From Rostratula benghalensis (lineage: Eukaryota > Chordata > Aves > Charadriiformes > Rostratulidae), in contig VXAI01000115.1 in assembly GCA_013399305.1 (NCBI GenBank), positions 2,610,362-2,674,361 of the forward strand: a stretch of DNA of 64,000 nt. The letters run 5' to 3'. The notes below the pieces were generated by a model. The model did no database searches, had not been told where the DNA came from, and saw only the letters and a program-made list of their open reading frames with translations. Below, one piece after another: positions 1-11,800 of this stretch. The translations under genes were made by a program, and so were the position numbers. Position 1 is the first letter of the stretch. The number at the start of each line of letters is the position of its first letter.

Positions 1-440
1 TCCGAAAACAGCGCGGTGTCACGCCGGCAGAGACATCCCCGCCCCGCCAGAGCCCCGCTTCCCCACCCTCCCCCGCCGCCTGCTGCCACCGCACAGATTC
101 CCCCTTCGGACCCGGGGCCCCAGAGAAGGAACCAGGCGGGGAAGGGGTCGGGCCCAGCCCGCCTCTCACCTGGGCGCGCGGCCCGCCCGCCGCCGCCGCA
201 CTCCAACGGCCGCCTACCCGCAACACGCGCCCAACGGCCGCCGCCATGGCCGCGGCAGCCCACGGCGGGAGGGGACGGCACGGCGGCCGCCGCAGGCCCC
301 GGCGCCACTGATTGGCGGAGGGTGCCGGAGGGGCGGGGCCACGCCTGCGCACTGCTCTGCGGGGCCCCACTCCCCCGGTCGTGGCGGGGTCATGTCGGCG
401 GCTGTGTGGCCGGTTTTGGGGCAGCGGGGGTTGTCGGGCT
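1..440 (-). promoter_or_regulatory. CpG-island promoter of the minus-strand gene
   Basis: The first 440 bases are very GC-rich with dense CpG, then drop abruptly to AT-rich sequence. Read on the minus strand the island contains a CCAAT box (315-311), an Sp1-type GC box within 330-340 and an NRF1-like TGCGCA at about 345-350. No TATA box is seen, as is typical of housekeeping promoters. Transcription would start a few tens of bases upstream of the ATG at 247. The island could also fire in the plus direction, as CpG-island promoters often do, but no plus-strand exon with a donor is visible. Confidence 0.65.
170..247 (-). CDS. First coding exon (partial) of an unidentified gene, probably mitochondrial-targeted
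   Basis: On the minus strand an ATG at 247-245 sits in a strong Kozak context (G at -3, G at +4). It opens 26 codons that run exactly to a consensus donor, CCCAG|GTGAGAGG, with the exon ending at 170 and GT at 169-168 (phase 0). The peptide begins MAAAVGRVLRVGGRW and continues with an Ala run, then ends Gly-Gly-Pro-Arg-Ala-Gln. It has four arginines and no acidic residue, the composition of a mitochondrial targeting presequence. The CpG island, a minus-strand CCAAT box at 315-311 and a GC box near 330-340 lie at promoter distance upstream. Positions 1-169 would be the start of intron 1; the remaining exons lie left of the window. I do not recognise the gene. The ATG lies in a CCATGG palindrome, so the plus strand also has a Kozak-like ATG at 246, but that frame stops after 21 codons and has no donor. 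The exon structure is seen; the targeting is inferred. Confidence 0.55.
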
Positions 441-715
441 GTAGTTGAAAGGTGAAACGCGTCAACGTTAAAATTCAGACTGGTCTTTTAAAGTGACGCT
501 TTGTAACTTTCACTGCGGTCGCAGTGGGTACGAGGTTAGGGATAGGCCCCGGGCTGTCACCTGAGGTTGGGGCTGCTCCATGTGGCGGCGAAAAGAGTTA
601 AAAATCCGCAAAATTGAGCGGCCTACTGTGACATCAGAACAACGAGAATAGAAATAGAAAGTCCCTCAAATAAAAAGCCTATAAACATAAATAATTCAGT
701 CTAGAAGCAGATCAT
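441..715. promoter_or_regulatory. Upstream flank of the CpG-island promoter with a short palindrome
   Basis: This is the transition from island to AT-rich flank. It holds scattered CpGs, the self-complementary hexamers ACGCGT and AACGTT near 458-470, and a 7-bp-arm palindrome at 511-526 (CACTGCG, GT, CGCAGTG). These are plausible proximal control sites for the minus-strand gene. No reading frame of note is present. The CR1 fragment begins at about 716. Confidence 0.35.
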
Positions 716-1249
716 CCTTCCCTCTACTCTGCACTGGTGAGGCCACAACTGGAATACCGCTGGGCTCCCCAGTTCAAGAGAGATAGGAAACTACTGGAGA
801 GAGTCCAGCATAGGGCAACAAAGATGATGGAGGGGTTGGAGTATCTCCCTGATGAGGAAAGGCTGAGAGAGCTGGGACTATTCAGCCTGAAGAAGAGAAG
901 GCTGAGGTGTTTACAATCGCCATGTTTACAGGAATCTAAAGGGTGGGTTGAAGGAGGAGGGAGCCGGACTCTTTTCAGTGGTTCCAATGACAGGATGAGG
1001 GGCAACAGGTACAAGCTGGAACACAGGAAGTTCCATTCAAATATGAGGAAAAACTTCTTTCCAGTGAGGGTGACAGAGCACTGGCACAGGCTGCCCATGG
1101 AGGTTGTGGAGTCCCCTTCTCTGAAGACCTTCAAGACCCACCTGGATGTAGTCCAAAGTGATGTGCTCCAGGAAATCCTGCTCTAGCAGGGGAGTTGGGC
1201 TTCGTGATCTCTACAGGTCACTTCAAATTCTGACAATTCCATGATTCCA
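716..1249 (+). mobile_element. CR1 LINE fragment (3' part, with an open C-terminal ORF2 frame)
   Basis: This is a truncated CR1 (chicken repeat 1) non-LTR retrotransposon in plus orientation. A continuous frame at 737-1186 (149 codons) reads as the region downstream of the reverse transcriptase in CR1 ORF2: 'RPQLEYRWAPQ' matches the family's RPHLEYC-type block, followed by 'LLERVQHRATKMMEGLEYL' and 'HWHRLPMEVVESPSLKTF'. It ends with the CR1 3' tail (aggtcacttcaaattctgacaa region, then ATGATTCC). The catalytic RT part and the endonuclease are absent, consistent with the usual 5' truncation at insertion, so this is not a functional gene. The wording differs noticeably from the other CR1 copies here, suggesting another subfamily. 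The left border is approximate. Confidence 0.85.
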
Positions 1250-4200
1250 AGCCCCAACTGGAATAGGAAGTTAAATAGTAACCCAGTAGTAGCTGATAGG
1301 ATGAAGGTGTGGCCTCACCCTGTTACTAAGGTATTACCTTAAATAATTTTAATACTAAAAATCACTCCCCCAGGAGGAGATTTTATATGTAAATGTAAGA
1401 TCGCCTTAGTATAATGAGCCAGACAAAAGTTGGGATGTGCACAAACAAATTTTTATTACTTAATTACAAGTGACCAATTAACTATTTTGATGTGATTTTC
1501 CTTCATTACATTTTTTCACAAAAGAGCCTAGCTGTTTCCTATCAGGTGTGCTAGCTTTGTAAATTATCGACTAGCACCCTTTTCTCTACAGAACTGGAAT
1601 AAAAAACAAGTTATCTAAACTCAGTGTGTTGATTGACTCTCACACACTGGGTGAAGAATCCGGATTTAGGACAGCACAGGAAACCCCATCTCTGAAGGAA
1701 AAGGCTAAAGGCTCCCATTGAAGCAGGTAGTGTTGGAAATTGCAGCATGTCCAGTCAACACTGGAGAGTTGCAGGAAAAAGTGTATTTCATCCTATCTCA
1801 GTCTTTTGTCATAGGGAAAAAAACATAAATCATTTTTTGGAGATGCAGCAGTTGTCTCCTGCTGAAAGAGGCTGGTATGAACGCTGTCACCTCCCAAGGT
1901 GATGTTAATCTGCACACTGAACCTTGAGAGTTTTCATCATTTTCCCACCTTATGTAGTGTATACCTTAGAGGTAATAGGACTTTGGCAATAGTGTTTTCT
2001 ACCACAGGAAAAGTGGAAACTAATTAAAAAAAAATACTTTCAAAAAGTTCTACTTTAAACTTATTGGGACCTTCTCTTTAGAGCAGTCATAGTTCAAGAA
2101 GAAATTCTGGAAGTAAATGTCTGCTTTTCCAGGTTGTTTTTCTTTTCACTTTTTCACGGGTGGCTCTTACTTCCCCCCCTTCCAGACAGAAGTATGATTT
2201 CCTCCCTGGGATATAAAAAGAAGGTGTCAGAAAGCTGTCTGTGGGCAAGGGAAGTCACCCATGCGGGGAGGTTGAGAAGCCACCTGGAAAGGTGCATTTA
2301 TTCTCAGGGTTACTGACTGTGAAAATGAAAATGTCAGTAGTTTTATTGACATGGATACATGCGAGTGAATGCAGTGAACACTGCACTGAAGGAGAGCAGT
2401 GGAGTCTCTCTCCTGTGCACACCTGGTCATCCACTGGGAACTGCCGCCGCGCTGTCATTCCCAGAGTGGATAGGGATAGCATTTGGTTACCAGCTGTTTC
2501 TCCAAAAGAGAAGAAAGGGGCTGGGTTAGGGTCACAGTCGCACTGACCCACCTCCTGGAGCTGCCAGCAGAGCTGAAGGGGTGGAGAAAGCCAGAGCTGG
2601 GATGGCCCCTTTGAGGCCGGTGGTGACTCTCATCTGCCATCTGTTGCCCTGTGGCTTGGCTTTGTTCAGTGGTGGAGGAGCTCACCATGCTGAGCAATTG
2701 TTAACCCACACCCCTGTCAGCTCTACAAAAACAAAACGCCACTGGAGTGAACACTTTTCATTACCCACGTATAATTAATTGTCAATTAAACTTGAGGAGC
2801 AGACCACCTATAACATATCTTTCCACTTACACTTGGAAACTGGTTGATGTAAACTCAGCTCCCTTGACTCCCTAAATCTATCAACTGCTGTGTCCACTGT
2901 GAAAAAACCCTAAAGGCTTTTGCAGTCTGGACCATGTTTTCAATGAAATTAGAGTCCATACAGCCCATGGTTTCAGTCTGAGGTTACAAAACTGTTCTCA
3001 CAAATTGCTGAATGGAGACCTTGGTATACGTGGAGTCCAGCATTTAATGACAAGGACCATGCTGTGGATCTCTAGAGCAGTCAGCCCTTAGAAATTAATT
3101 GCTGGCCCTTTGAGGTGGAAGATCTTTGCACAAATTTCACATATATTTGCCAGCCATCCTGCTGCCACCAACCTGGTCTTGCTTGTCACCGGAAGACACC
3201 TACAGAGATGACTGGATGACTGGTTTCTGGGCTGATTGTATGGCTAGATGGACGTGCATGTAGTTACTGCTTGGGATGCTTTGAAGAAAACAGATTTACA
3301 CAATGGGTGTGGCTAAAGTGTCCCAGAAAGATCGCTTCTATTGAAAGGATTGCCACTTGTGCTCAAATGGCAGGAGTCTGGGTTTGCCAGTTCAAAAACA
3401 GTTTTTAGCACAAGCCAAGGTAAGATAAAAATGAGCAGAAGTTATTCACGTGCTTAACCCCCTGCATCTCCATCCCTCTGTCAAAAGTTTATTAAGGCAG
3501 AGGTGGAGGGAAATTCAAGAAGACCATGTTTAATCTACTTATCCCAAGATTAAGTCCAAAAGGCTTCTCTTTCAATCTCTGCATTTAGTTGACAGACTGT
3601 AGATGGTAACCTAATCCATGCAAACTACCCTGATGCTTTGCTAAGCCCTCTGCAGATCTTTTGTCTCTTGTGTGGCAGGAATGTCCCCAGCTGAGCCACC
3701 TTCAACTCTGGGGACTTGTTCAAATTGTGAATCTGATTCAGGCTAATGGTGCCTTATGCAGTCACAGAACTGGGAACCTGCAGCACATTACCTGCTTTTG
3801 GTTTGAGACTTAGGTAACGAGGGTAAGCATTGGGATGGTAAGAGCCTTGGAGTGCTGTCTTTGAGGGATGGCCTGACATTAAGAAAACGGTGCTTCTGTG
3901 TGGGGCTGGAGGTTTGGGAAATGAAAAATCACTGAATGCAAAATAAGGAAACCAGGCTGAGCCTGCCACGTGTGTGGGTCAGGGAACAGCCTGAGGGGCA
4001 CATCTGTAGTATATGCAAATTCTTGAGCACAAACCTAAGACTGAGCTTCATCCAAATTTGCCAATATCTTATGTTACCAGCCTACATACAGACAGTCCTG
4101 CAGGGAGATTTGGAGTGTCCTTTTGTAATCAGTGATGGACCTTGTAGATAGCATGAGTTACTGGTATGGATAGGGTGAAAAACAGTTGTGTGAGGAACAG

Positions 4201-5774
4201 GTATACCAGTGGCAGTGATGGAGATGTATGGATCTCCAGCTCACTGCCTCATAGATGTAGGCAAAAAGATGGCAAGGATGGCAATACCAGGTCCAAAGAC
4301 CCATTGAGCCTGATTGATGGCTTCACTCTATCAGTGGCCCATGACAGATGCTTACAGAAGAGTAGAAAGACAGAAAAAATATACAGAGATACTTCCTTCA
4401 CAAAGTCTCCTGGCTTGCAGTGGGCTGAAGGCGGTATCTTAGGCTTAGATATACAAAAAACTTATGCAGGAGAAGAGGGCAGGACTTAATGGAGATTGTA
4501 GCAGGATCTGCTGCCATGGAACAGGACAAGCTAGACTGCAACAGAGATGGTGGGACTCCATGAATCAGAAGACAAAGCAAATAGTTGTGGGAGTGTTAAA
4601 ACTTCTCAGGATGCTATAATCTAAATCCGCTTCAGCAGAGATGCCTAAGCTTTTTAGGGTTTTCCCCAAGCAGAAATAAAAGAGTAGATTTGTTTTTAAA
4701 CCATGTCCAAACCACGACATAAAGTTATTCTTCTCATAAACTATTTTCTGTTTCTCACACTCCCTGTGCCTTTCTTCCTTAGACCGTAAGTATTTTGGCT
4801 ACAGCTCTGGGGCACCTGTGCCAAAAAGGACAGCAATAACCAGTGCTCATCCAGGGACTGAGTGGTTGGGTATCAGAGCATGAGGATGCTAGACAGAGCA
4901 TCTGCATGCTGAGAGCACTCAGAGCCTATCCAGGGGCACTTTCTGGATTCTCTTTAGTCCCAGCAAAGTTTAGGAACACCCAGGTTCAGTGTTCAACAAA
5001 AGACTGGAGTCTTTGGCTAGGGAGAACACCAGAGAAGGGTGGCTTGACAGAAAGCTTTGCGTTTCAGAAGCTGATCAGTACGTGTTAAAAATGCAGCAAA
5101 TTCAACAGTATTTTAATTCTTTTCCAGTTGAGTAATTTCTAGATATTTTACGGCATCTGTGTGCTTTTTGACATAGAAATTGTTTTGCATTGATCTTTTT
5201 CATCACTATTGAAAGGCTTGAGGCTGATACATACAGAATTCATGCTTTCTTAAATGCAAACACACACATTTTATTTTTAAAAGCTAATAATAAGAACAGC
5301 TATTTTGTTGCACCTACTTTTCTTCAAATGTGGAGTGAGCACACTCCATTTTGTAGACTGCATGCACTAGCTACCTAAGGGTTGTCAATTATGTTGTGCT
5401 ATAAAAGACACAGCACTTAGGGGGTTGTCAGTCAAGTCTGTTGTGAGAGAGATTTCAGGAATCATTATTCTAGCAGTATTTATCAAATATAAAAATAAAA
5501 CAAATTTACATGACAACACCAAACACAGAGGTATGATATTTCATTCTCTAGTGAAAGGGGTTTAGATTGAGCATAGAATTAGTAAAAGTGAATCGAAAAT
5601 AGCCAGACATATTTGCTTACAAAGCAGTGCCCCCTGTTTTGTGCCTTCACACAGCTTTCCTTCTCCATGAAATAAGGTGTTACCCAGATCTTCATTGCAC
5701 TTTGGATCACAGCCCTGCATCTGTTTTGTCTTTTCTTCACAGTCCAAGAGTTGTTGGTTGGGTTTGTTGGTTGG
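1250..5774. other. Intergenic single-copy DNA, no gene seen
   Basis: AT-rich to average non-coding DNA. All reading frames are short (107 codons at most, 4166-4489), overlap on both strands, and show no recognisable domain or splice-bounded exon. I see no CR1, tRNA or long simple repeat. A slightly more GC-rich patch at about 2400-2650 produces overlapping short frames on both strands, which argues against coding. Confidence 0.6.
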
Positions 5775-5799
5775 TTTTTTTTTTTTTTTTCCCCCACAG
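5775..5799 (+). other. Poly-T/poly-C tract ending in CACAG (splice-acceptor-like)
   Basis: A 16-base T run is followed by five C and ACAG, preceded by a TTGG-rich stretch. It has the form of a strong 3' splice site on the plus strand. No matching downstream donor or recognisable exon follows, so it is recorded as a low-complexity tract with splice potential only. Confidence 0.4.
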
Positions 5800-8700
5800 C
5801 TTATGGGTATCATTGAGCACTGTAAGGCACTTTGGGGAGCATTCTTTTCTGCAGTATTATGTTCCAGTTCTGCCATAATTTATGTGCTTGAGTAGCCCCC
5901 ATTGAATTCACAAACAGTTCTCAAAAAGAAAGAGAACTTGTATGGATGTAATTTGGAGGCATCTGAAGATGGTTTTATTCCACATGGATGCCAGAGTCAG
6001 CCCAAAGAGATCCAAATGGAGCGTCTGGGCCTATTTTTAGTTGGCAAGTGCTTTTAGACTATGTAATGTGTCTTTGTCATTTCTCTACCATACACTTTGC
6101 CTCCATATGTTTATCACTGTTGCTATTTCTGATTCAGTATTTCGATAACAGAATCATTTGGAGCTGTTCTTTAGACTAGGGTTTGTATTAGACTTTTTTG
6201 TCTCTGTATAATTGCACTAATGTCATTACTAATCCTAGCAGTAACTTTGAGTCAGGGCTGCCATTATATCCAGAAGTTGTGCTTATATTACTAAATAAAA
6301 GAGGCCAGAGGACTGGCCTAGAGATGAAGTGACCTTGATCGAGTCACATCAGCACTGATTAGGGCCACCTTCCATGTACAATGGAGCTGCTTGGAACAGC
6401 CCAAAATAGAACCAGAAATACAAATAATCTCCCCTCTCTGTAGACACAGAGCAGTAGTAATTTTATCTCTTCATCACATAGAAGGAAATTTATTGCTATT
6501 CCCATTACTGTTCAGATTTATAAACTTTTCATTATTGATTTTTCTAAGTACTGGAGACATAGAGGTATTCAGAATAAATAGATTAAAACAGTAGTTTTTC
6601 AAATTGTATGTGCTTCTGAAGATTCATTTATACATAGGGAGTAGACACTGTAAGTCCTGTCTACCTCACCCCATAACCAGAAAATACATCTCAGAGCATG
6701 CCCTCCTGGGACACCATGAGGGATTTGCCAACGTACAGTTTATGGATGCTGCTGCAGGTTTTGAACTCCATCTGTATCTTTGTCAGACTGCAAGCTCCAT
6801 TTTGTTTTTAGGGCTGGGATGTGCCTTCCTGTGGCCTTATGTCTTTCCTGATGGATTAAAATTCATGCATGGTGCAAGATGGTCAATGACCAAGTGCTGT
6901 CCGATAGTGTGCTGTGGGACCAGACACTAAGTTACTCCTGTTGAGGAGACCCCGTTGGTCACCTTGGCCACAAACTAATCTGGCAGGAGACTGCATTCAC
7001 CTGCTGAAAGCTAGACGGGAGTTGGAAAGTTATGGAATAAAAGTGTCCCCTTGCTGTCTTTGCAGCTTGTGAAATGGAAGGTGCAGCCCATAACACTTTT
7101 CCATGCTTCTTGGGGTTATCTGGAGAGGACAAAGTGGTTATTCAGAATTAAATTTCTTCTCCCCTCAAAATGAAAATGAGGAAACTGATCAGCCAGTTCA
7201 GAGCTGAAAAAAAGAAGCTTTAACTTTGTTTTAACAGGCTTTTGACCAGTCTGTGATATAATGAAGCACAAGAAAGTAAAACTTAGAAGATTTCAGGTTT
7301 CAAAACAGCCATAGCAGCAGAAGCTTCTGAGTCATCAAGGCTTTCACAGAAAGTCTAAAGAAATACGTACTATGCATCTTTCACAGAAATAAGAAGGGAA
7401 GAGAATGACAAATTGGATCTGGATTAAGAAAAAAATCACCAAATGCAGTTATTTTCTGACCGCTGTTTTCAAATAATAAAGAAAATAATCTGCACTTTGT
7501 TGTAAAACTCTTCACAGAAACAAGTTCATGTGACTGTATTGAATCTATGTCAAGGCTACAAAGTGTCCAGCAAAACCAAGTATCTAACCTAACACAGATG
7601 TCTTCCCCAGATGGTCTGAGAAAAGAACTCATCATTCTTTTTGGCTTCTCTCTTACTGCAGCAACAAGGCACTACCTACAGTCTACCCTGTGGGTGCCAC
7701 TATTTGAAGACCCAGTCAGCATGACACCTGGAAAAGATCCCTTCCTGGCGTTCTGTTGCACAAGTAGAAGAGCTTAGTCCACAACAATCCTGTGTGGGTA
7801 TGGTTGGAGGTGTAGGTAAGAACGGGAAGCTTCTTTAGCATTCAAACATCAGTGCAAGAGCTAACCTGTATGGAGAAATCATACTCTGCTCTCCGAGAGA
7901 TAGGCTGGTGCCTGGAAAATAGTTTTGCCTCCAGGCATTTCATGTTAACCTGGAGAACCTGTCAGCCATTGGCCACTTTGGGCCACGTTCCAACTGCAGG
8001 AAATAATCCTGAGGAGAAGAGTAGGAAGTGCTATCGAATGCTTTCTCTTCTCAACCACCTGACCCGCTGGTAGACAGGCAGTCTCTGTTTTGACCTCTCT
8101 TGCTCTGCCGTTTTCAACCATCAAAGCAAGCACTTAAGAGGGCAAATGATGCAGTCTGGAGCTAACTCATGAAATAGCACACATAATTAAGATTATTATA
8201 AGTATCAGTAGAAACTGCCTGAATCATCACCTCTTTACATGTGAGAATTTAGTACTGCATGTCAGCCTAAATCTGAACATCTGCAGCAAGCAACTGTATT
8301 TCTCAAATTATGATAGTTCTGCTTCAAAATGGGAGGCAAAACAGGGGAGAGAAAGTTTGCAGGTTTGAGGGGTGGGGAAGAGAAGGAATCTCTTGTGTGT
8401 AGTCACAAACCAACTGATCTATGTACTTACTAATGACACAAGTCAAGTACCATTTATAATGTGCTGCCACAATCCACCTGAACATGGTTGGCTGGCAGCA
8501 AATTATCCTGAACCTTGTGGAGGTAAGTAGGCTCTGGCTTATTCTAAAGGATGCCAGACATTTTGTCTCTTTGGCCAAGCCTTCTCAGTCATTTATAAAG
8601 TTATATGGAAAGGTCAATCTGGACTTAGGTATACAATGTGATTAAACTGGATCACATTATGTTATTTCAATTTACTTAAATAAAAGCAAAACATAATGAA

Positions 8701-8822
8701 AAAGAATCTTGTTAAATATCTCCTGGGAGATTACTACACTGTCCCCTGGGGTATGGTTTCTAGTTTTCCACTCTTCTGGATACACTAGGAAGAGAGAAAC
8801 AAAGAGGAGCTTAATTTGGAAT
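5800..8822. other. Intergenic DNA, no gene seen
   Basis: Mostly AT-rich non-coding DNA. The longest frame (108 codons, 6604-6930) has no recognised similarity and no splice-site support. No interspersed repeat was recognised. Confidence 0.55.
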
Positions 8823-8880
8823 TTCTGTTGGAATCTAGAGAACAAATTGGATTCTGTTGGAATCCCTGAACAAACATGGA
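8823..8880 (+). repeat. Imperfect 29-bp tandem duplication (two copies)
   Basis: Two adjacent 29-base units, 8823-8851 and 8852-8880, both begin TTCTGTTGGAATC and end TGGA. They share the first 13 bases exactly and then diverge, with a one-base shift improving the alignment. This looks like an old local duplication rather than an active minisatellite. Confidence 0.6.
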
Positions 8881-11800
8881 ATGAAATATACATTTTTTTT
8901 ATGCAAGGAACCTTCGGAAAAAGAGTGGAGTTGTCAGGGAAAATGTGATACTATTCAAAAGAAAGAAAAACCTGCACTTTCAAACACTAAATGTAAAAGG
9001 GGAAAGGAGTCAACTACATGTAACTCTTTCATGGGATCAATAGGATAGACATTTTTTCTTTTTGCCTCTCTTCTATATTTCTGTCTGACTCTCCTATTAG
9101 CTCTCTTTCTTCTACATTCCAATAAATCTAGCATTGAATCAGAACTTGAAGGCAGGTCTAACTTACTTTGTCACAACAGGTGAAATCATTTGGTATTTCA
9201 CTCTTCCATATACTTCAGGGACAACTCCATCCCTTATTGTTCCTGCTTACACAGGCTTGACCTTGCTGGTCTGATTTACCCGAGTCTATGGAAGATATGA
9301 CAATGATGTTGTGGCTGCTGGATCAGATCCTGTCTAGATGGCTTTTATATGCTCGTTTTCCTTGGATTTTCATTCTGCTAAGATAGGAGAATGAATGTGA
9401 CCATGTGTTTTGCAGTTCTGGGACCAGCAACTGTGAAGAGCAGGACTTCAGTCCAACTACAGAAATGTCATTGCATGTGTAAGGACTAAACAGTAGAATA
9501 ATTAACAAAGATTGCTTTGATTTTAAAAGTGCTTTCCTGACAAACTGCCAGTGTTGTTACTCTTCAGGCAAAAAGTGTTGCTTTTTGATGCATTTATCAA
9601 AAATTGCCTGATTCTGAAAATGCTCAAACAAATTAGTAACTTCACTCCTATGAGTAATATTCAGAGTTCTTTCTGGGTTAGGCATTTAGTTATTGTTCCT
9701 GTATTAGAAGTTCTTTCTTTTAACATCTGAGTAAGTAATGGATTGAGAGATATAGTTGGCAGAGATACTGCTTACATGCCTGGATCTGTCCTTTTCCCAA
9801 CACTTTTCTTGATAGGGCTATTATTCTTGCCTTGATATGGACATTTTCGATCCTATTTTGTTAGGCTCTTCCTTCATCTTGACCTGACAATATCTCTTAC
9901 TCAAGCTGATAGAGTGTTTTAAGAAATGTAGGTATGTACTTTGGTTGCCTTTCTGGTGAGGGGTTTGTCTCAGTGCCATTTCATCCATTAGACAATACAC
10001 TGAAGAACATGGAATTAAATGAGGAATTGTTTGGTAAAGTACACTCAGGATAGTGCTAGGTCATATTTTAAACATCTTACTGGAGCTTGAGTGCAGTTGG
10101 CCTCGCGATGAGGAGCAGGGTTGGGGAAACAAAATTTGTTTTGCTTTTTTCAGTTCTAAATTTTCTGCAAATGATACGTAGTTTAATTGTCATTTTAAAT
10201 TGTTTATTTAGGTTTATTGAAATAGGGTTTTACACTGTGCCAGCATGTGATAGTCCAGCACCTTCTAATTATTGTGAGAATGTTCACAAACACACATTAG
10301 CCTTCAGATTTTTTCTCAGATTAATGCAAATATTTGATGTACAAAATTGGAATTGTTTGAAATTTGTAAGAGAAAACAAATTTTCATCTTCTCAACTTCA
10401 CATTGGAAATCAATTGGTAAGTGTTTTGCTCTCCACTCCAGTAGTAGAATAAACCTGGCAAAATGAATCAACATACCTGAGCGAGTCTTCTCTTTTCAAA
10501 CGTTAGGTGACTATCAAGGATTGTCAAATTTTCTTCGCAATACTTGGCAAATCTCTCAGTTAAGGTTTAATTCTAGATTATAGTAATGTATCTGTTTTAG
10601 CTGTTAGAACACATAGAACAGCTTGTCATTATCACTGAGTAATTGTACTGCACTTAGTGGTAGGGAATATGGTGTTCAGAAAAATGTAAAATTTAGGAAT
10701 CTTCTGAAGTCAAGTTTACGGTCAATGAAACAACCTTACAGAAATGTAGAGCAGAAGACTATAACAAAATTGAACATAAATAGCACTGCATTTCTGGAAC
10801 TTGAAAAGTCTGAATTGCAAAGAGAAACTGAAGAACAGTTATCTTCTCTGGGAAAAACATATGTTGTCAATGAAGGCAGAGAGTAACAATATACTGGCAA
10901 AAATGGGGAGTTTCTGTCCTCTTGAAATTCTATTTAGAGCTGAGCCAAGGCCAAAATTCTGCTGCCATATTTTTTTAAAGAACTTCTTACCTGGTGAACA
11001 CTGCTGTTATCATGAGTGGCACACTTTTAAGTGCCATTCATCTCAAGAAGGCCTTTCAAAACCAAGTCCTAAGCATTTCCAGGATCACTTAATGGAATTT
11101 TTTCAAGCCAGGGACCTTTGCAATGAAGGATGGCAGTTCTGTCACGCTGAGGGACCATCCTCAAGAATCCTGGAGGTCAGCCTTTTCCCCTGCGACTGAT
11201 GCCTGCCTGGCTGGCAGAGAGTCATCAGGCGCCTTGTCAGGGTGGCGAGCAAACTAATGCTTAAACAGTAAGTCCTGGCTACGTTTTGTGGCTGCTGGCC
11301 AATAAATTTTGAGTTGTTTTACATTTTGAGGTTACGTGTATGCAACTTGCAGTCTCTTTGAACTAGACTAATGATGTCTGAAGAAGCTGAACCAAAAGAG
11401 AAGCTGTAAAAGGGAGTAGGCAGGGAAGCATCTTTTTCTAATTAAAAATATGCTGTTTACACCAACTTATATAGTGTCAGTTTATGCTAACACAGTAAGA
11501 TTATATCCAACAAAGGCAAGAATAAAAAGAGTAATTAATATTCTTTCTTTTGTACCTATTCTGTCCTTATTTTATAATTTGTAGCAGATAGAAGCCAAAT
11601 GTTTTCAAAGAATCAAAACCAATTTTATAAGAAGATGGTTCATTTTTTCTAAATAACTTCTCCTTAGACTGCCATTTATACTTACGATTTTAATCTATAA
11701 AAACATTACTTTTGGAATATGATCATATTTTGGATCGTTCCAAGTGAATCCACACTCTTGAACCTCCCTCCATATTCTATAGCCGAAGATTCTTCCTTTA

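Noticed and set aside
246..311. Plus-strand Kozak ATG at 246
   Set aside because: It arises from the CCATGG palindrome of the minus-strand start. The frame stops after 21 codons and has no donor.
16..444. 142-codon plus-strand frame across the CpG island
   Set aside because: Proline/arginine-rich low-complexity product typical of any GC-rich island. The minus-strand exon with Kozak and donor explains the region better.
10087..10452. 121-codon frame with a hydrophobic start
   Set aside because: AT-rich composition, non-ATG start, no recognisable domain and no splice or promoter context.
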